From Uliginosibacterium sp. (lineage in GTDB: Bacteria; Pseudomonadota; Gammaproteobacteria; Burkholderiales; Rhodocyclaceae), in NCBI GenBank assembly GCA_016718265.1, contig JADKDZ010000014.1, positions 1 through 64,000 of the forward strand: 64,000 bases of DNA, in the 5' to 3' direction. Numbering within the stretch: position 1 is the first letter of the stretch; the number at the start of each line of letters is the position of its first letter. Below, in pieces: positions 16,806 to 24,928 of this stretch. The notes under the pieces were generated by a model. It was not told the origin of the DNA. It made no database searches and worked only from the letters and a program-made list of their open reading frames with translations. The position numbers and the translations under genes were made by a program.

Positions 16806-18107
16806 ATGCAGATTTTCGCCCTCGGCCTCAATCACCACACTGCGCCCCTGGCGGTCCGGGAGCGGCTCGCCTTTCCGGCCGGCAGCATTCCGGCTGCGCT
16901 GAACGACCTCGCGCAACGCGGGCTGGTGAATGAAGCGACGTTGATCTCGACCTGCAATCGCACCGAGCTGTATTGCACCGCGCAGTCGCCGGAGGCGGCC
17001 ATCGACTGGCTGGCCGCTCACCGCAACTTGCCACGCCGGGACATCGCGCCGTATCTCTACACGCATGTCGACGAGACCGCCGTCCGCCATCTGTTCCGCG
17101 TGGCGTGCGGGCTGGATTCCATGGTGTTGGGCGAGCCGCAGATTCTGGGCCAGCTCAAGGATGCCGTGCGCACGGCCGAGCAGGCCGGCATGGTCGGTAC
17201 GGTACTGCACAAGCTGCTGCAGAAGAGCTTCTCGGTGGCGAAGGAAGTCCGCAGCGGCACGGCCATCGGCGCCAATATCGTCTCAATGGCAGCCGCAGCC
17301 GTGCATCTTGCTGCACAGATATTCGAGCGGATGAGCGATACGAAGGTGCTCTTCGTCGGCGCCGGTGAAATGATCCATCTGTGCGCGCACCACTTTACGG
17401 GGGCCAACCCGGCACGCATCACGATTGCCAATCGCAGCCTGCATCGCGCCCATAGCCTGGCCGCTGACATTGGTGGCGACGCCATCGCCCTGGAAGCATT
17501 GGGCGACGCGCTGCCACAGTACGACATCGTGGTCGCCTGTACCGGCAGCCCCTTGCCCCTGATTGGTCACGGCATGGCCGAACGCGCCCTGCACGCGCGG
17601 CGGCGGCGGCCAATGGTGATGGTTGATCTGGCCGTGCCACGGGATATCGAACCTGAAGTCGCCAAACTCTCGGACATCTTTCTTTACACCGTGGATGATC
17701 TGTCGCAGATCGTGAATACCGGCCGTGGTTCGCGCATGGCTGCCGTCGATGACGCTGAGCGCATCATTGCTGACCAGGTGGCATCTTTTCAGCACTGGCT
17801 GCACAGCCGCGAAGCCGTCCCGACGATCCGCCTGCTGCGCGACCACGCCGAGCATCTGCGCATCAGCGAGCTGGAGCGCGCCCAGCGCCTGCTCGCGCGC
17901 GGCGAAGACCCGCTGCGCGTGATCGAGCTGCTCAGCCACGGCCTGACCAACAAGCTCCTGCACGGTCCCAGCCACTATCTCAACCGCGTGGACGATCAAG
18001 CGCTGGCGCAGGCCCAGACCGCCGTACAGGCCATGTTCCAGCTCGATTCACGAAACCTTTCTGACAGCGACCAGTCAGATGCCACGAAACAATTCCCCGA
18101 TTCATGA
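16806..18107 (+). CDS. hemA: Glutamyl-tRNA reductase
   Basis: This 433-residue enzyme reduces glutamyl-tRNA to glutamate-1-semialdehyde with NADPH, the first committed step of tetrapyrrole synthesis by the C5 pathway. The N-terminal GLNHHTAPLAVRERL and ISTCNRTELYC, with the catalytic Cys near residue 50, are diagnostic. VFVGAGEM-like LFVGAGEMIHL begins the NADPH domain, and PRDIEPEV follows. It starts 26 bases after the terminator of pdxH and its stop overlaps the prfA start (ATGA), a common hemA-prfA pairing. Confidence 0.97.
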   Translation: MQIFALGLNHHTAPLAVRERLAFPAGSIPAALNDLAQRGLVNEATLISTCNRTELYCTAQSPEAAIDWLAAHRNLPRRDIAPYLYTHVDETAVRHLFRVACGLDSMVLGEPQILGQLKDAVRTAEQAGMVGTVLHKLLQKSFSVAKEVRSGTAIGANIVSMAAAAVHLAAQIFERMSDTKVLFVGAGEMIHLCAHHFTGANPARITIANRSLHRAHSLAADIGGDAIALEALGDALPQYDIVVACTGSPLPLIGHGMAERALHARRRRPMVMVDLAVPRDIEPEVAKLSDIFLYTVDDLSQIVNTGRGSRMAAVDDAERIIADQVASFQHWLHSREAVPTIRLLRDHAEHLRISELERAQRLLARGEDPLRVIELLSHGLTNKLLHGPSHYLNRVDDQALAQAQTAVQAMFQLDSRNLSDSDQSDATKQFPDS

Positions 18108-19186
18108 AACCCAGCATCCGCGCCAAGCTCGAACAACTCGCCTTTCGCCGTGAAGAACTCGACGGCGTGCTCTCCATGGCGGATGCCACCGCGAACATGG
18201 ATCAGTACCGCAAGTTCTCGCGCGAGCATGCCGAAATCGGTGCCGTAGTCGCGTTGTGGCGAGAGTTTCTCCAAGCCGAAGCCGATGAACATACTGCGCA
18301 GGAGATGCTGGCGGATCCGGAAATGCGGGATCTGGCAGAGAGCGAACTTGCCGATACACGCGCCAGTCAGGCTCGGATCGAACACGCACTTCAGCTCGAA
18401 CTCCTGCCCAAGGACCCGAATGACGCGCGCAACCTCTTCCTTGAAATCCGTGCCGGCACGGGCGGCGACGAGGCCGCGTTGTTCGCGGGTGACCTGCTGC
18501 GCATGTACACGCGCTATGCCGAACGCCAGGGCTGGCGGGTCGAGATTGCTTCGGCGAGCGAGTCAGACCTGGGTGGCTACAAGGAGGTCATCTGCAAAGT
18601 GATTGGTACCGGCGCCTTTTCACGGATGAAGTTCGAGTCCGGGGGGCATCGTGTGCAGCGCGTGCCGGTGACGGAAACACAGGGGCGCATCCACACCTCG
18701 GCCTGCACGGTAGCGGTGATGCCGGAAGCGGACGAAGTGGGCGAAGTCGACATCAACCCGGCCGATCTGCGCATCGATACGTTCCGCGCCAGCGGCGCCG
18801 GCGGGCAGCACATCAACAAGACCGACTCTGCCGTCCGCATCACCCATATTCCGACCGGCATCGTCGTCGAATGTCAGGACGATCGGTCGCAACACCGCAA
18901 CAAGGCACAGGCACTCTCCGTGCTCGCCGCCCGCATCAAGGATGGCCAACTGCGCGCAGCCCAGGCCAAGGAAGCCGCCACGCGACGCAGCCTGATCGGC
19001 AGCGGCGACCGCTCGGAACGCATCCGCACTTACAATTTTCCGCAAGGACGGATCACGGATCACCGTATCAACCTGACGCTCTACAAGCTCGACGCCGCCA
19101 TGGATGGAGACATCGGCGAACTGATAGACGGCCTGACCGCCGAACACCAGACCGAGCTGTTGGCGCAATTGACCGGCGAAGAATGA
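18104..19186 (+). CDS. prfA: Peptide chain release factor 1
   Basis: This 360-residue protein recognises UAA and UAG stop codons and triggers peptide release. The GGQ motif is in ASGAGGQHINKTDSAVR near residue 234, followed by DDRSQHRNKAQA, both class I release-factor signatures. Upstream EIRAGTGGDEAALFAGDL is also conserved. The GGQ glutamine is the methylation target of PrmC, which is encoded two genes downstream. The start overlaps the hemA stop. Confidence 0.97.
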   Translation: MKPSIRAKLEQLAFRREELDGVLSMADATANMDQYRKFSREHAEIGAVVALWREFLQAEADEHTAQEMLADPEMRDLAESELADTRASQARIEHALQLELLPKDPNDARNLFLEIRAGTGGDEAALFAGDLLRMYTRYAERQGWRVEIASASESDLGGYKEVICKVIGTGAFSRMKFESGGHRVQRVPVTETQGRIHTSACTVAVMPEADEVGEVDINPADLRIDTFRASGAGGQHINKTDSAVRITHIPTGIVVECQDDRSQHRNKAQALSVLAARIKDGQLRAAQAKEAATRRSLIGSGDRSERIRTYNFPQGRITDHRINLTLYKLDAAMDGDIGELIDGLTAEHQTELLAQLTGEE

Positions 19187-19224
19187 TTTTTTGACTGTAC
19201 GACTCATCAACTAAGGACCCGTAA

Positions 19225-20055
19225 ATGAAAAACACCCTGCGCTTCGGCGTTCTCGCGCTTGTCATGGCTACCAGCAGCTACGCTGCCAGCGCCGAAGAAA
19301 GCACCCCGGCCGCAACCGCCAAGGCTCCGGCCGCCGCAAGCAGTGGTCCGCTGGCCAAAGTCAATGGCACTGCCATCCCGGGTGCGCTCGCCGACTGGTT
19401 GATCAGCGAGCAAGCCGCGCAAGGCGCACCGGTCGATGACCAGTTGCGCGCCCGCGTCCGCCAGCACCTGATCCAGCGTGAAGCGCTGCTGCAGGCCGCA
19501 CGCAAGACCGGGCTGGAGAAAGATCCCGCCGTACGGCAACGTATGGAGTACGTGCGCGACGATCAGCTCGTGAATGCCTATCTGCAAGACTGGAGCAAGA
19601 AGAATCCGGTCAGCGACGCGCAAGTGCGGGTTGAGTATGACAAAAAGCTCAAGGCACTGGGCGACACGGAGTACAACGCCCGCCACATCCTGGTCGAGAA
19701 GGAAGACGACGCCAAGGCCATCATCCAGAAGCTGGGCAAGGGCGAAAAGTTCGCCACGCTGGCCAAGGCATCCATGGACCCTGGTAGCAAGGACAAGGGC
19801 GGCGAGCTGGGCTGGTCACGCCCGAACGCCTTCGTGCCGGAATTCTCCCAGGCACTGGCCAAGCTGGCCAAGGGCAAGTACACCACCACGCCGGTGAAGA
19901 CCCAGTTTGGCTACCACATCATCATGCTCGACGACTCCCGCAAGGCGGCGAATCCGAAGTTTGAAGAAGTGAAGGCGCAACTCTCGCAAGGCATGCAGCA
20001 GGAAGCGGTGCAAAAGCATATCGGTGCCCTGGTGGCCAAGGCCAAGGTCGAGTGA
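19225..20055 (+). CDS. Periplasmic parvulin-type peptidyl-prolyl isomerase
   Basis: This 276-residue protein has an N-terminal signal peptide (KNTLRFGVLALVMATSSYA, Ala-x-Ala cleavage near residue 25) and a low-complexity Ala/Pro linker. A SurA_N-like helical region and a rotamase domain follow. The rotamase core has YNARHILVEKEDDA, GSKDKGGELGWSRP and TTPVKTQFGYHIIML, which carry the conserved parvulin residues. It likely assists folding of exported or outer-membrane proteins. It lies between prfA and prmC, and its stop overlaps the prmC GTG start, so it is probably cotranscribed with them. Confidence 0.9.
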   Translation: MKNTLRFGVLALVMATSSYAASAEESTPAATAKAPAAASSGPLAKVNGTAIPGALADWLISEQAAQGAPVDDQLRARVRQHLIQREALLQAARKTGLEKDPAVRQRMEYVRDDQLVNAYLQDWSKKNPVSDAQVRVEYDKKLKALGDTEYNARHILVEKEDDAKAIIQKLGKGEKFATLAKASMDPGSKDKGGELGWSRPNAFVPEFSQALAKLAKGKYTTTPVKTQFGYHIIMLDDSRKAANPKFEEVKAQLSQGMQQEAVQKHIGALVAKAKVE

Positions 20056-20897
20056 GTGCTGCAGGCGATGCGCTACCGGCCACATTGGGTGAGGCGCTTC
20101 GCCTCGCCCAGGGCCGGGTTGAGCGGATTGACGCCCGCGTGCTCCTGCGTGAGGCGACTGGGGTCAGCACAGCCACCCTTGCCGCCTTCCCCGAGCGCGC
20201 GATCACGCCTGAGGCTGCTGCAGTCTTCGTCGAATGGCTACAGCGTCGCGAAGCCGGCGAGCCCATTGCCTACCTGACGGGTGAGCGGGAGTTCTTCGGT
20301 CGGATGTTCCGCGTGACCCCGGCCACCCTGATTCCCCGCCCCGATACCGAATTACTGGTCGAAAAAGCGCTGGCAAGCATCAAGACGCTACGTGCGCCCC
20401 GCATCCTGGACCTGGGCACAGGCAGCGGCGCCATTGCCATCACCCTCGCACTGGAGCGTGTTGACGCCGACGTTTGGGCGGTTGATCGATCCCCCGCTGC
20501 GCTTGACGTTGCGAGCCATAACGCGATGGCACTGGGCGCTACCTTGCAGTGCCGGCTAGGCAGCTGGTTTCAGCCGCTTGCCGGTGAGCGCTTCGACTGC
20601 ATCGTCGCCAATCCGCCCTACATCGCGGAGCACGACCCGCATCTGCAGCAGGGTGACTTGCGTTTCGAGCCCATCAGCGCACTCGCTGCGGGCGCGGCCG
20701 GGCTGGATGACATCCGTCAGATCGTCAGTGAGGCGGGCGATTACCTCGTCGCGGGTGGCCGACTGCTGCTGGAGCACGGCTATGATCAGGCGGAGGCGGT
20801 GCGTGCGCTACTGGACGAACACGGGTTTGTCGACGTACGTTCGTGGCGGGATCTTGCCAGCATCGAACGCGTCACCGGTGGCTATGCACGGCATTGA
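20052..20897 (+). CDS. prmC: Release factor glutamine N5-methyltransferase
   Basis: This 281-residue SAM-dependent enzyme methylates the glutamine of the GGQ motif in release factors. The start is a GTG overlapping the upstream stop. Signatures visible are GEREFFGRMFRVTPATLIPRP, SAM-binding ILDLGTGSGAIAIT, and the catalytic NPPY in VANPPYIAEHD near residue 185. Its location near prfA fits substrate and modifier co-occurrence. It is followed by a 118-base gap with an IscR-like site before grxD. Confidence 0.95.
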   Translation: MSAAGDALPATLGEALRLAQGRVERIDARVLLREATGVSTATLAAFPERAITPEAAAVFVEWLQRREAGEPIAYLTGEREFFGRMFRVTPATLIPRPDTELLVEKALASIKTLRAPRILDLGTGSGAIAITLALERVDADVWAVDRSPAALDVASHNAMALGATLQCRLGSWFQPLAGERFDCIVANPPYIAEHDPHLQQGDLRFEPISALAAGAAGLDDIRQIVSEAGDYLVAGGRLLLEHGYDQAEAVRALLDEHGFVDVRSWRDLASIERVTGGYARH

Positions 20898-20916
20898 CCC
20901 CTTGGGTTCGCGAATT

Positions 20917-20941
20917 ATTTCCGATAAAATTACTCGGGTAA
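20917..20941 (+). promoter_or_regulatory. IscR-like binding site upstream of grxD
   Basis: The core CCGATAAAATTACTCGG has half-sites CCGA and TCGG separated by nine AT-rich bases. It matches the type I IscR pattern YYGA-N9-TCRR, and by eye about 18 of 25 positions agree with the published E. coli consensus. It lies 75 bases before the grxD start. Regulation of this monothiol glutaredoxin by Fe-S cluster status would make biological sense. Binding is inferred. Confidence 0.42.
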
Positions 20942-21015
20942 TATCGTCCAAATAGGTCAGAGAGGCGGGCAAGCCCAAGCCGCGCTCCCTGACACATACC
21001 TCCCCGGAGTACGGC

Positions 21016-21333
21016 ATGAGCGCGCAAGAACGAATTCACCAGACAGTCAGCAGTCACCCCGTCGTCCTGTTCATGAAGGGCACGCCCACCTTCCCGCAGT
21101 GCGGCTTTTCATCCACCGCGGCCCACATTCTCAAGCTCTGCGGCGTGAAGAATTACACCTCGGTAAATGTGCTGGAAGACGACGAAATCCGCCAGGGCAT
21201 CAAGGATTACGCAAACTGGCCCACCATCCCCCAGCTCTACATCAAGGGCGAGTTTGTCGGCGGCTGTGACATCATGAAAGAGATGTACCAGGCGGGTGAG
21301 TTGCAAAAGCTGCTCGAAGGCATCGCCTCCTGA
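21016..21333 (+). CDS. grxD: Monothiol glutaredoxin Grx4 (GrxD)
   Basis: This 105-residue protein binds a [2Fe-2S] cluster with glutathione and delivers or stores clusters. The active site is FPQCGFSSTA, with the single-cysteine CGFS motif near residue 30. VVLFMKGTP, NWPTIPQLYI and GEFVGGCDI complete the monothiol glutaredoxin signature. It is separated from prmC by 118 bases that hold an IscR-like operator, so it may be independently transcribed. A bidirectional terminator follows. Confidence 0.96.
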   Translation: MSAQERIHQTVSSHPVVLFMKGTPTFPQCGFSSTAAHILKLCGVKNYTSVNVLEDDEIRQGIKDYANWPTIPQLYIKGEFVGGCDIMKEMYQAGELQKLLEGIAS

Positions 21334-21352
21334 CGCGGCGGCACCTGGAGAC

Positions 21353-21379
21353 AAAAAAAGCGGCAATGCCGCTTTTTTT
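21353..21379. terminator. Bidirectional rho-independent terminator
   Basis: The sequence AAAAAAAGCGGC, loop AAT, then GCCGCTTTTTTT forms a hairpin with U-tracts on both strands. It serves the convergent genes grxD and cytochrome c5. Confidence 0.93.
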
Positions 21380-21396
21380 CTGCGTTCTTGCGAGCG

Positions 21397-21819
21397 CTAC
21401 TTCACCTGCGCCAGCAGGTAATCCACCGCCGACTTCACCTCATCATCCGTGAGGCTCGGATTCCCGCCCCGAGCCGGCATGACGTTCTTGCCATTCAGCG
21501 CGCTCGTGTACATGGCGTCCTTCCCCTGTGCCACACGCGGCGCCCACGCCGCCTTGTCGCCCGTCTTCGGTGCCCCGGCAGCGCCGGTGTTGTGGCACGC
21601 ACCGCACACCTGCTGAACTATCTGCTCCGCAGACTTCGGCGTCGCGGCGGCACCAGAAGCCTCTGTAGCAGCCCCCGCGCCGGCCAATTCAACCCGTGCG
21701 ACCGGCTGGATCAGCTCGGCTGTCTTCTCCTCATCGACCTTGCTTTCGCTGCATGCCGCGAGCCCGAGCACACCCAAGGCAGCGAGGCAGCATCCGGCAA
21801 TACGTGCCTTGTTATTCAT
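21397..21819 (-). CDS. Cytochrome c5-type lipoprotein
   Basis: This 140-residue precursor has a lipoprotein signal ending in the lipobox LAAC at about residue 23 and an acidic/Ala-rich linker. The C-terminal cytochrome c domain carries one heme motif, CGACH, and a distal Met ligand in NVMPARGGNPSL. The spacing and the PARGGNP motif are typical of cytochrome c5/c555 proteins, which carry electrons in the periplasm, here tethered to a membrane. It is convergent with grxD and shares the terminator. Confidence 0.9.
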   Translation of the reverse strand: MNNKARIAGCCLAALGVLGLAACSESKVDEEKTAELIQPVARVELAGAGAATEASGAAATPKSAEQIVQQVCGACHNTGAAGAPKTGDKAAWAPRVAQGKDAMYTSALNGKNVMPARGGNPSLTDDEVKSAVDYLLAQVK

Positions 21820-21940
21820 GTGTAACCCCTAGTCGCCTGACTCTGTATGGAAGCGCAGATTATAGCGAGCTATCCCGCACCGTGCATGGACAGCCGCAGG
21901 CGCCTGCAGTATCATCCACCGCCCGCTTGTTGGCGCCCAC

Positions 21941-22017
21941 GCATCCGTAGCTCAGCTGGATAGAGTACTGCCCTCCGAAGGCAGGGGTCGCACGTTCGAA
22001 TCGTGTCGGATGCGCCA
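21941..22017 (+). tRNA. tRNA-Arg (anticodon CCG)
   Basis: A 77-base cloverleaf can be drawn. The acceptor stem is GCATCCG paired with CGGATGC, the D-arm is TAGCTCAGCTGGATAGAGTA, and the anticodon stem CTGCC/GGCAG encloses the loop CTCCGAA with anticodon CCG at 21975-21977. The T-arm contains TTCGAAT and the 3' end is G-CCA, encoded. It reads CGG arginine codons. Confidence 0.96.
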
Positions 22018-22026
22018 GTTTCCCGC

Positions 22027-22926
22027 TCACACCTGCCCCATCACCCACGCAACATGTGCGCGCAAGCGCTCGGCGTTGGGAAATGACAGGCCAAAATCCT
22101 GCTGCATGGCGGTAACGTCAAACAGACAAGGTTCGGCGCCATACCCGCGGTCTTCCAGTTCGATCGGCACCTGGCGGCCGGCAACCTCCATCGCCATGTG
22201 AGCGATGTCGGCCCAGGACGTCCAGTCGCGCGACAAGCCGTAGTGAATCGAAAATTCGGCGTCGTGCTCAAGCAAGGCCAGATACAGCCCGGCAATGTCC
22301 TGCGCGTGCAGGAACTGTGTGCCGTCGTGCTTGATCAGCCTGACGGGCTTGCCATGCCGGACAGCGCGGCAAATCTCGAAGAAGCGTTGGTCGGGCTGCG
22401 CACGACCGCCTGCCAGCGCGGGCTCACCAAAGATATAGCCCGGCCGTACGACATGTGCCTGAAATGCTTTTCTGGCCGCGTACGCCCGCAGGTATATCTC
22501 GGTCGCGGCCTTGGTGGCCCCATAAAAGTCCGTTGGTCGGTTCTGCCGATGTTCATCGTTCAGTGCGTCAAGCTCACCGTTTGCCGCCGTGGAACTGGTG
22601 TAGATCACCTTGGTGACCCCAGCTGCACAGGCCGCATCAAACAGCGCGATGGAGGCGGTCGTATCGGCCGCCAGCATTGCCAGGCCACCGTCGCCCCACC
22701 CCAGCGCGACGTGAACCAGGGCATCACACCCAGCCAGCAAGCGAGGCCAGTCTTGGCGTTCTCCGAGTTCGAGCCGCTCACAGGCCACAATGCCGGGGAT
22801 ACTCGCCAGCCCAGGCAGGAGTGCGGGCTTTCGGCCCGTCGCGACGACCTCGTGACCGCCCTCTGCCAGGCGGACAGCCACATGACTGCCGATAAAACCG
22901 GTCGCACCGGTCAGCAAAATTCTCAT
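22027..22926 (-). CDS. NAD-dependent epimerase/dehydratase
   Basis: This 299-residue extended-SDR protein starts at 22926, preceded by AGGAG eight bases upstream; a longer open frame to 23064 lacks support. The Rossmann motif GATGFIGSHVA lies at residues 7-17. The catalytic YxxxK appears as YGATKAA with an upstream STAAN segment, and RPGYIFG follows. The substrate is unknown; relatives act on nucleotide sugars or similar compounds. It converges on the tRNA-Arg gene. Confidence 0.85.
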   Translation of the reverse strand: MRILLTGATGFIGSHVAVRLAEGGHEVVATGRKPALLPGLASIPGIVACERLELGERQDWPRLLAGCDALVHVALGWGDGGLAMLAADTTASIALFDAACAAGVTKVIYTSSTAANGELDALNDEHRQNRPTDFYGATKAATEIYLRAYAARKAFQAHVVRPGYIFGEPALAGGRAQPDQRFFEICRAVRHGKPVRLIKHDGTQFLHAQDIAGLYLALLEHDAEFSIHYGLSRDWTSWADIAHMAMEVAGRQVPIELEDRGYGAEPCLFDVTAMQQDFGLSFPNAERLRAHVAWVMGQV

Positions 22927-23287
22927 GAATTCGATCTCCTGATTTTCTTGTTTTACCGCACGCGCCGCGAAACACATCAAACCCCAGCTGTGCGGGCGAG
23001 ACAGTTTATGGCACTTTCGAGGTAGCTGCTCGCGGCAGTGCAGCCGCTCTTGCAACGAAGGCACGCGAAAAGGCGTGCCGGATCAGGCGGATCGTAGCGA
23101 CTCGTTCGGCCATGTCAGCCGCGCGAAGTCAGGAGAAATGTCGCACATTCGTCGTCAAATTGGCTTCTGCACTAGGTTTGCGGGCAAATGGCATCGCTAA
23201 ACCGCGCCGCTTCGACTAAAGTTGACGCCAGTGCCGTCCGCGAGGCGGTGCCTGATACTTTCCATTCCGTTTACCAGGATCACCCAA
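22927..23287. other. Intergenic region between divergent epimerase and HU genes
   Basis: About 360 bases separate the two divergent genes. No open frame of interest was found. Both promoters must lie here; no pair of hexamers good enough to report was identified. Confidence 0.5.
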
Positions 23288-23566
23288 ATGAACAAAGCAG
23301 ACCTGATCGCCGCTATCGCCGCTGAAACCGAACAGTCCAAGACGACTGTTGCCAAAATGCTCGACGCTTTCGTTGAGACTGTTCAAACGACTGTTGCGGG
23401 CGGCGATGAAGTCGCGCTGATCGGCTTCGGCACCTTCAAGGCAAGCGCCCGCGCCGCGCGCACTGGCAAGAACCCGCGTACTGGTGAGGCACTGACGATC
23501 AAGGCCACGACTGTGCCGTCGTTCAAGCCGGGCGCCAAGTTCAAGGAAGTCGTCGGCGGCAAGTAA
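23288..23566 (+). CDS. HU-family DNA-binding protein
   Basis: This 92-residue histone-like protein bends and compacts DNA as a dimer. The sequence begins MNKADLIAAIAAETEQSK and has the conserved GFGTFKASARAARTGKNP arm region with the proline that intercalates into DNA. It is a stand-alone gene with a strong bidirectional terminator. The family member (HupA- or HupB-like) cannot be decided from sequence alone. Confidence 0.94.
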   Translation: MNKADLIAAIAAETEQSKTTVAKMLDAFVETVQTTVAGGDEVALIGFGTFKASARAARTGKNPRTGEALTIKATTVPSFKPGAKFKEVVGGK

Positions 23567-23585
23567 GCCTGCACGACGCTGAATG

Positions 23586-23626
23586 AAAAAAGGGCCGAGT
23601 CCCCAACGGGGGCGCGGCCCTTTTAT
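23586..23626. terminator. Bidirectional terminator between HU and pyrC'
   Basis: AAAAGGGCCG (23588-23597) pairs with CGGCCCTTTT (23615-23624), with an internal CCCC/GGGG helix. Both sides carry A/T tracts, serving HU on the plus strand and the pyrimidine operon on the minus strand. Confidence 0.88.
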
Positions 23627-23640
23627 ATTGCGCAGACGTC

Positions 23641-24924
23641 TCAGGCTGCCGCGCTATACATGACTCGTCCTTCCACCAAGGTGTAGCGCACCTCGCCCGG
23701 CAACTCCAGACCCAGGAAGGGTGTGTTCTTGCCCTGGCTGCGCAGGGAGTCACGCGTCACCTTGCGCCAGGCATCGGGGTTAAAGATGCAGACGTCCGCG
23801 CGGGCGCCGACGCCAAGGTGCCCCCCCTTGGTGATACCCATGATGCCGGCTGACGCAGCGGTCACCCGCGCCAGTGCCTGTAGCAAGGGCTGCTTTTCTT
23901 CCAGCGCCCACTTCAGGGTCAGCGGCAGCAGCAGTTCCAGTCCGGTCATGCCGGGCTCCGCCTCGGCAAACGGCATCTGCTTGCCATCGTCATCAACCGG
24001 AGTGTGATCCGAACACACTGCGTTGATCTTGCCACTCGCCAGGCCGGCGCGCAGGGCTGCCCGGTCACGCTGACTGCGCAATGGGGGAATCACATAGCAC
24101 TGCGGGTCAAAGTAGCCTATGTCGTTGTCGCAGAGGTGCAGGTGATGGACGGCCACATCGCAGGTCACATCCAGCCCGCCTGCCCGGGCGCGCTCAATGC
24201 ATGCCAGCGCAGCGGCCGAGGAAATGCGCGTGATATGAAGCTTCACCCCGGTCAGCTTGGCAAGGCTGAGATAGGTTTCAAGCGCAATGGTTTCGGCTTC
24301 GACCGGGATCCCCGCCAGACCCATTCTTGAGGCAACTTCGCCGTCATGTGCGACGCCAGCACGCGCCAGGAACGGATCGATGGGCTGGAGCCAGACGCGG
24401 AAGCCAAACGTGGCGGCATACTGCATGGCCCGCATCAGCACCTGCGTGTCGACGAGCGGCGTATTGACCTGCGAGAAGGCCACGCAGCCGGCCTCGACCA
24501 GCTCGGCCATCTCGGTGATGCGCTTGCCTTCGAGCTTGGTGGTGAGTGCCGCAACCGGGTAAACGTGCGCACAGTGCAGCTTCTTGGCGCGGAAGCACAG
24601 CATCTCGACCAGACCCGGCTCGTCCAGCACCGGATCCGTATCCGGCGGGCAGGCCAAACTGGTGATGCCGCCCGCCATCGCCGCTTGCATCTCGCTTTCC
24701 AGCGTGGCGCGGTATTCAAAGCCCGGCTCGCGCAGCCGCGCCGAGAGGTCGACGAGGCCGGGGGCCACGATCAGGCCAGCGGCGTCAATCAGCTTGTCGG
24801 CCTTGAAGCCCTCGGGAGCAGCCCCCCGCGCGACGATCTTGCCGTCGGCGATAAACAGGTCTTGTTCGGCGTCGAGCTGGCTGGCCGGATCAATCACGCG
24901 GCCTTTTGCAATATGGATCTTCAT
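23641..24924 (-). CDS. Dihydroorotase-like protein PyrC', probably non-catalytic
   Basis: This 427-residue amidohydrolase-fold protein belongs to the class found as a partner of aspartate carbamoyltransferase. The first metal motif, normally DLHVHLREPG in active enzymes, reads DLSARLREPG, so both histidines of HxH are lost. Later blocks such as VHHLHLCDNDIGYFDP and CSDHTPVDDDGK are kept. This is the pattern of Pseudomonas-type PyrC', which is needed for assembly of the PyrB complex but has no dihydroorotase activity. A separate active pyrC would be expected elsewhere in the genome. It follows pyrB by four bases and is the last gene of yqgE-ruvX-pyrR-pyrB-pyrC'. Confidence 0.9.
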   Translation of the reverse strand: MKIHIAKGRVIDPASQLDAEQDLFIADGKIVARGAAPEGFKADKLIDAAGLIVAPGLVDLSARLREPGFEYRATLESEMQAAMAGGITSLACPPDTDPVLDEPGLVEMLCFRAKKLHCAHVYPVAALTTKLEGKRITEMAELVEAGCVAFSQVNTPLVDTQVLMRAMQYAATFGFRVWLQPIDPFLARAGVAHDGEVASRMGLAGIPVEAETIALETYLSLAKLTGVKLHITRISSAAALACIERARAGGLDVTCDVAVHHLHLCDNDIGYFDPQCYVIPPLRSQRDRAALRAGLASGKINAVCSDHTPVDDDGKQMPFAEAEPGMTGLELLLPLTLKWALEEKQPLLQALARVTAASAGIMGITKGGHLGVGARADVCIFNPDAWRKVTRDSLRSQGKNTPFLGLELPGEVRYTLVEGRVMYSAAA

Positions 24925-24928
24925 GTTT

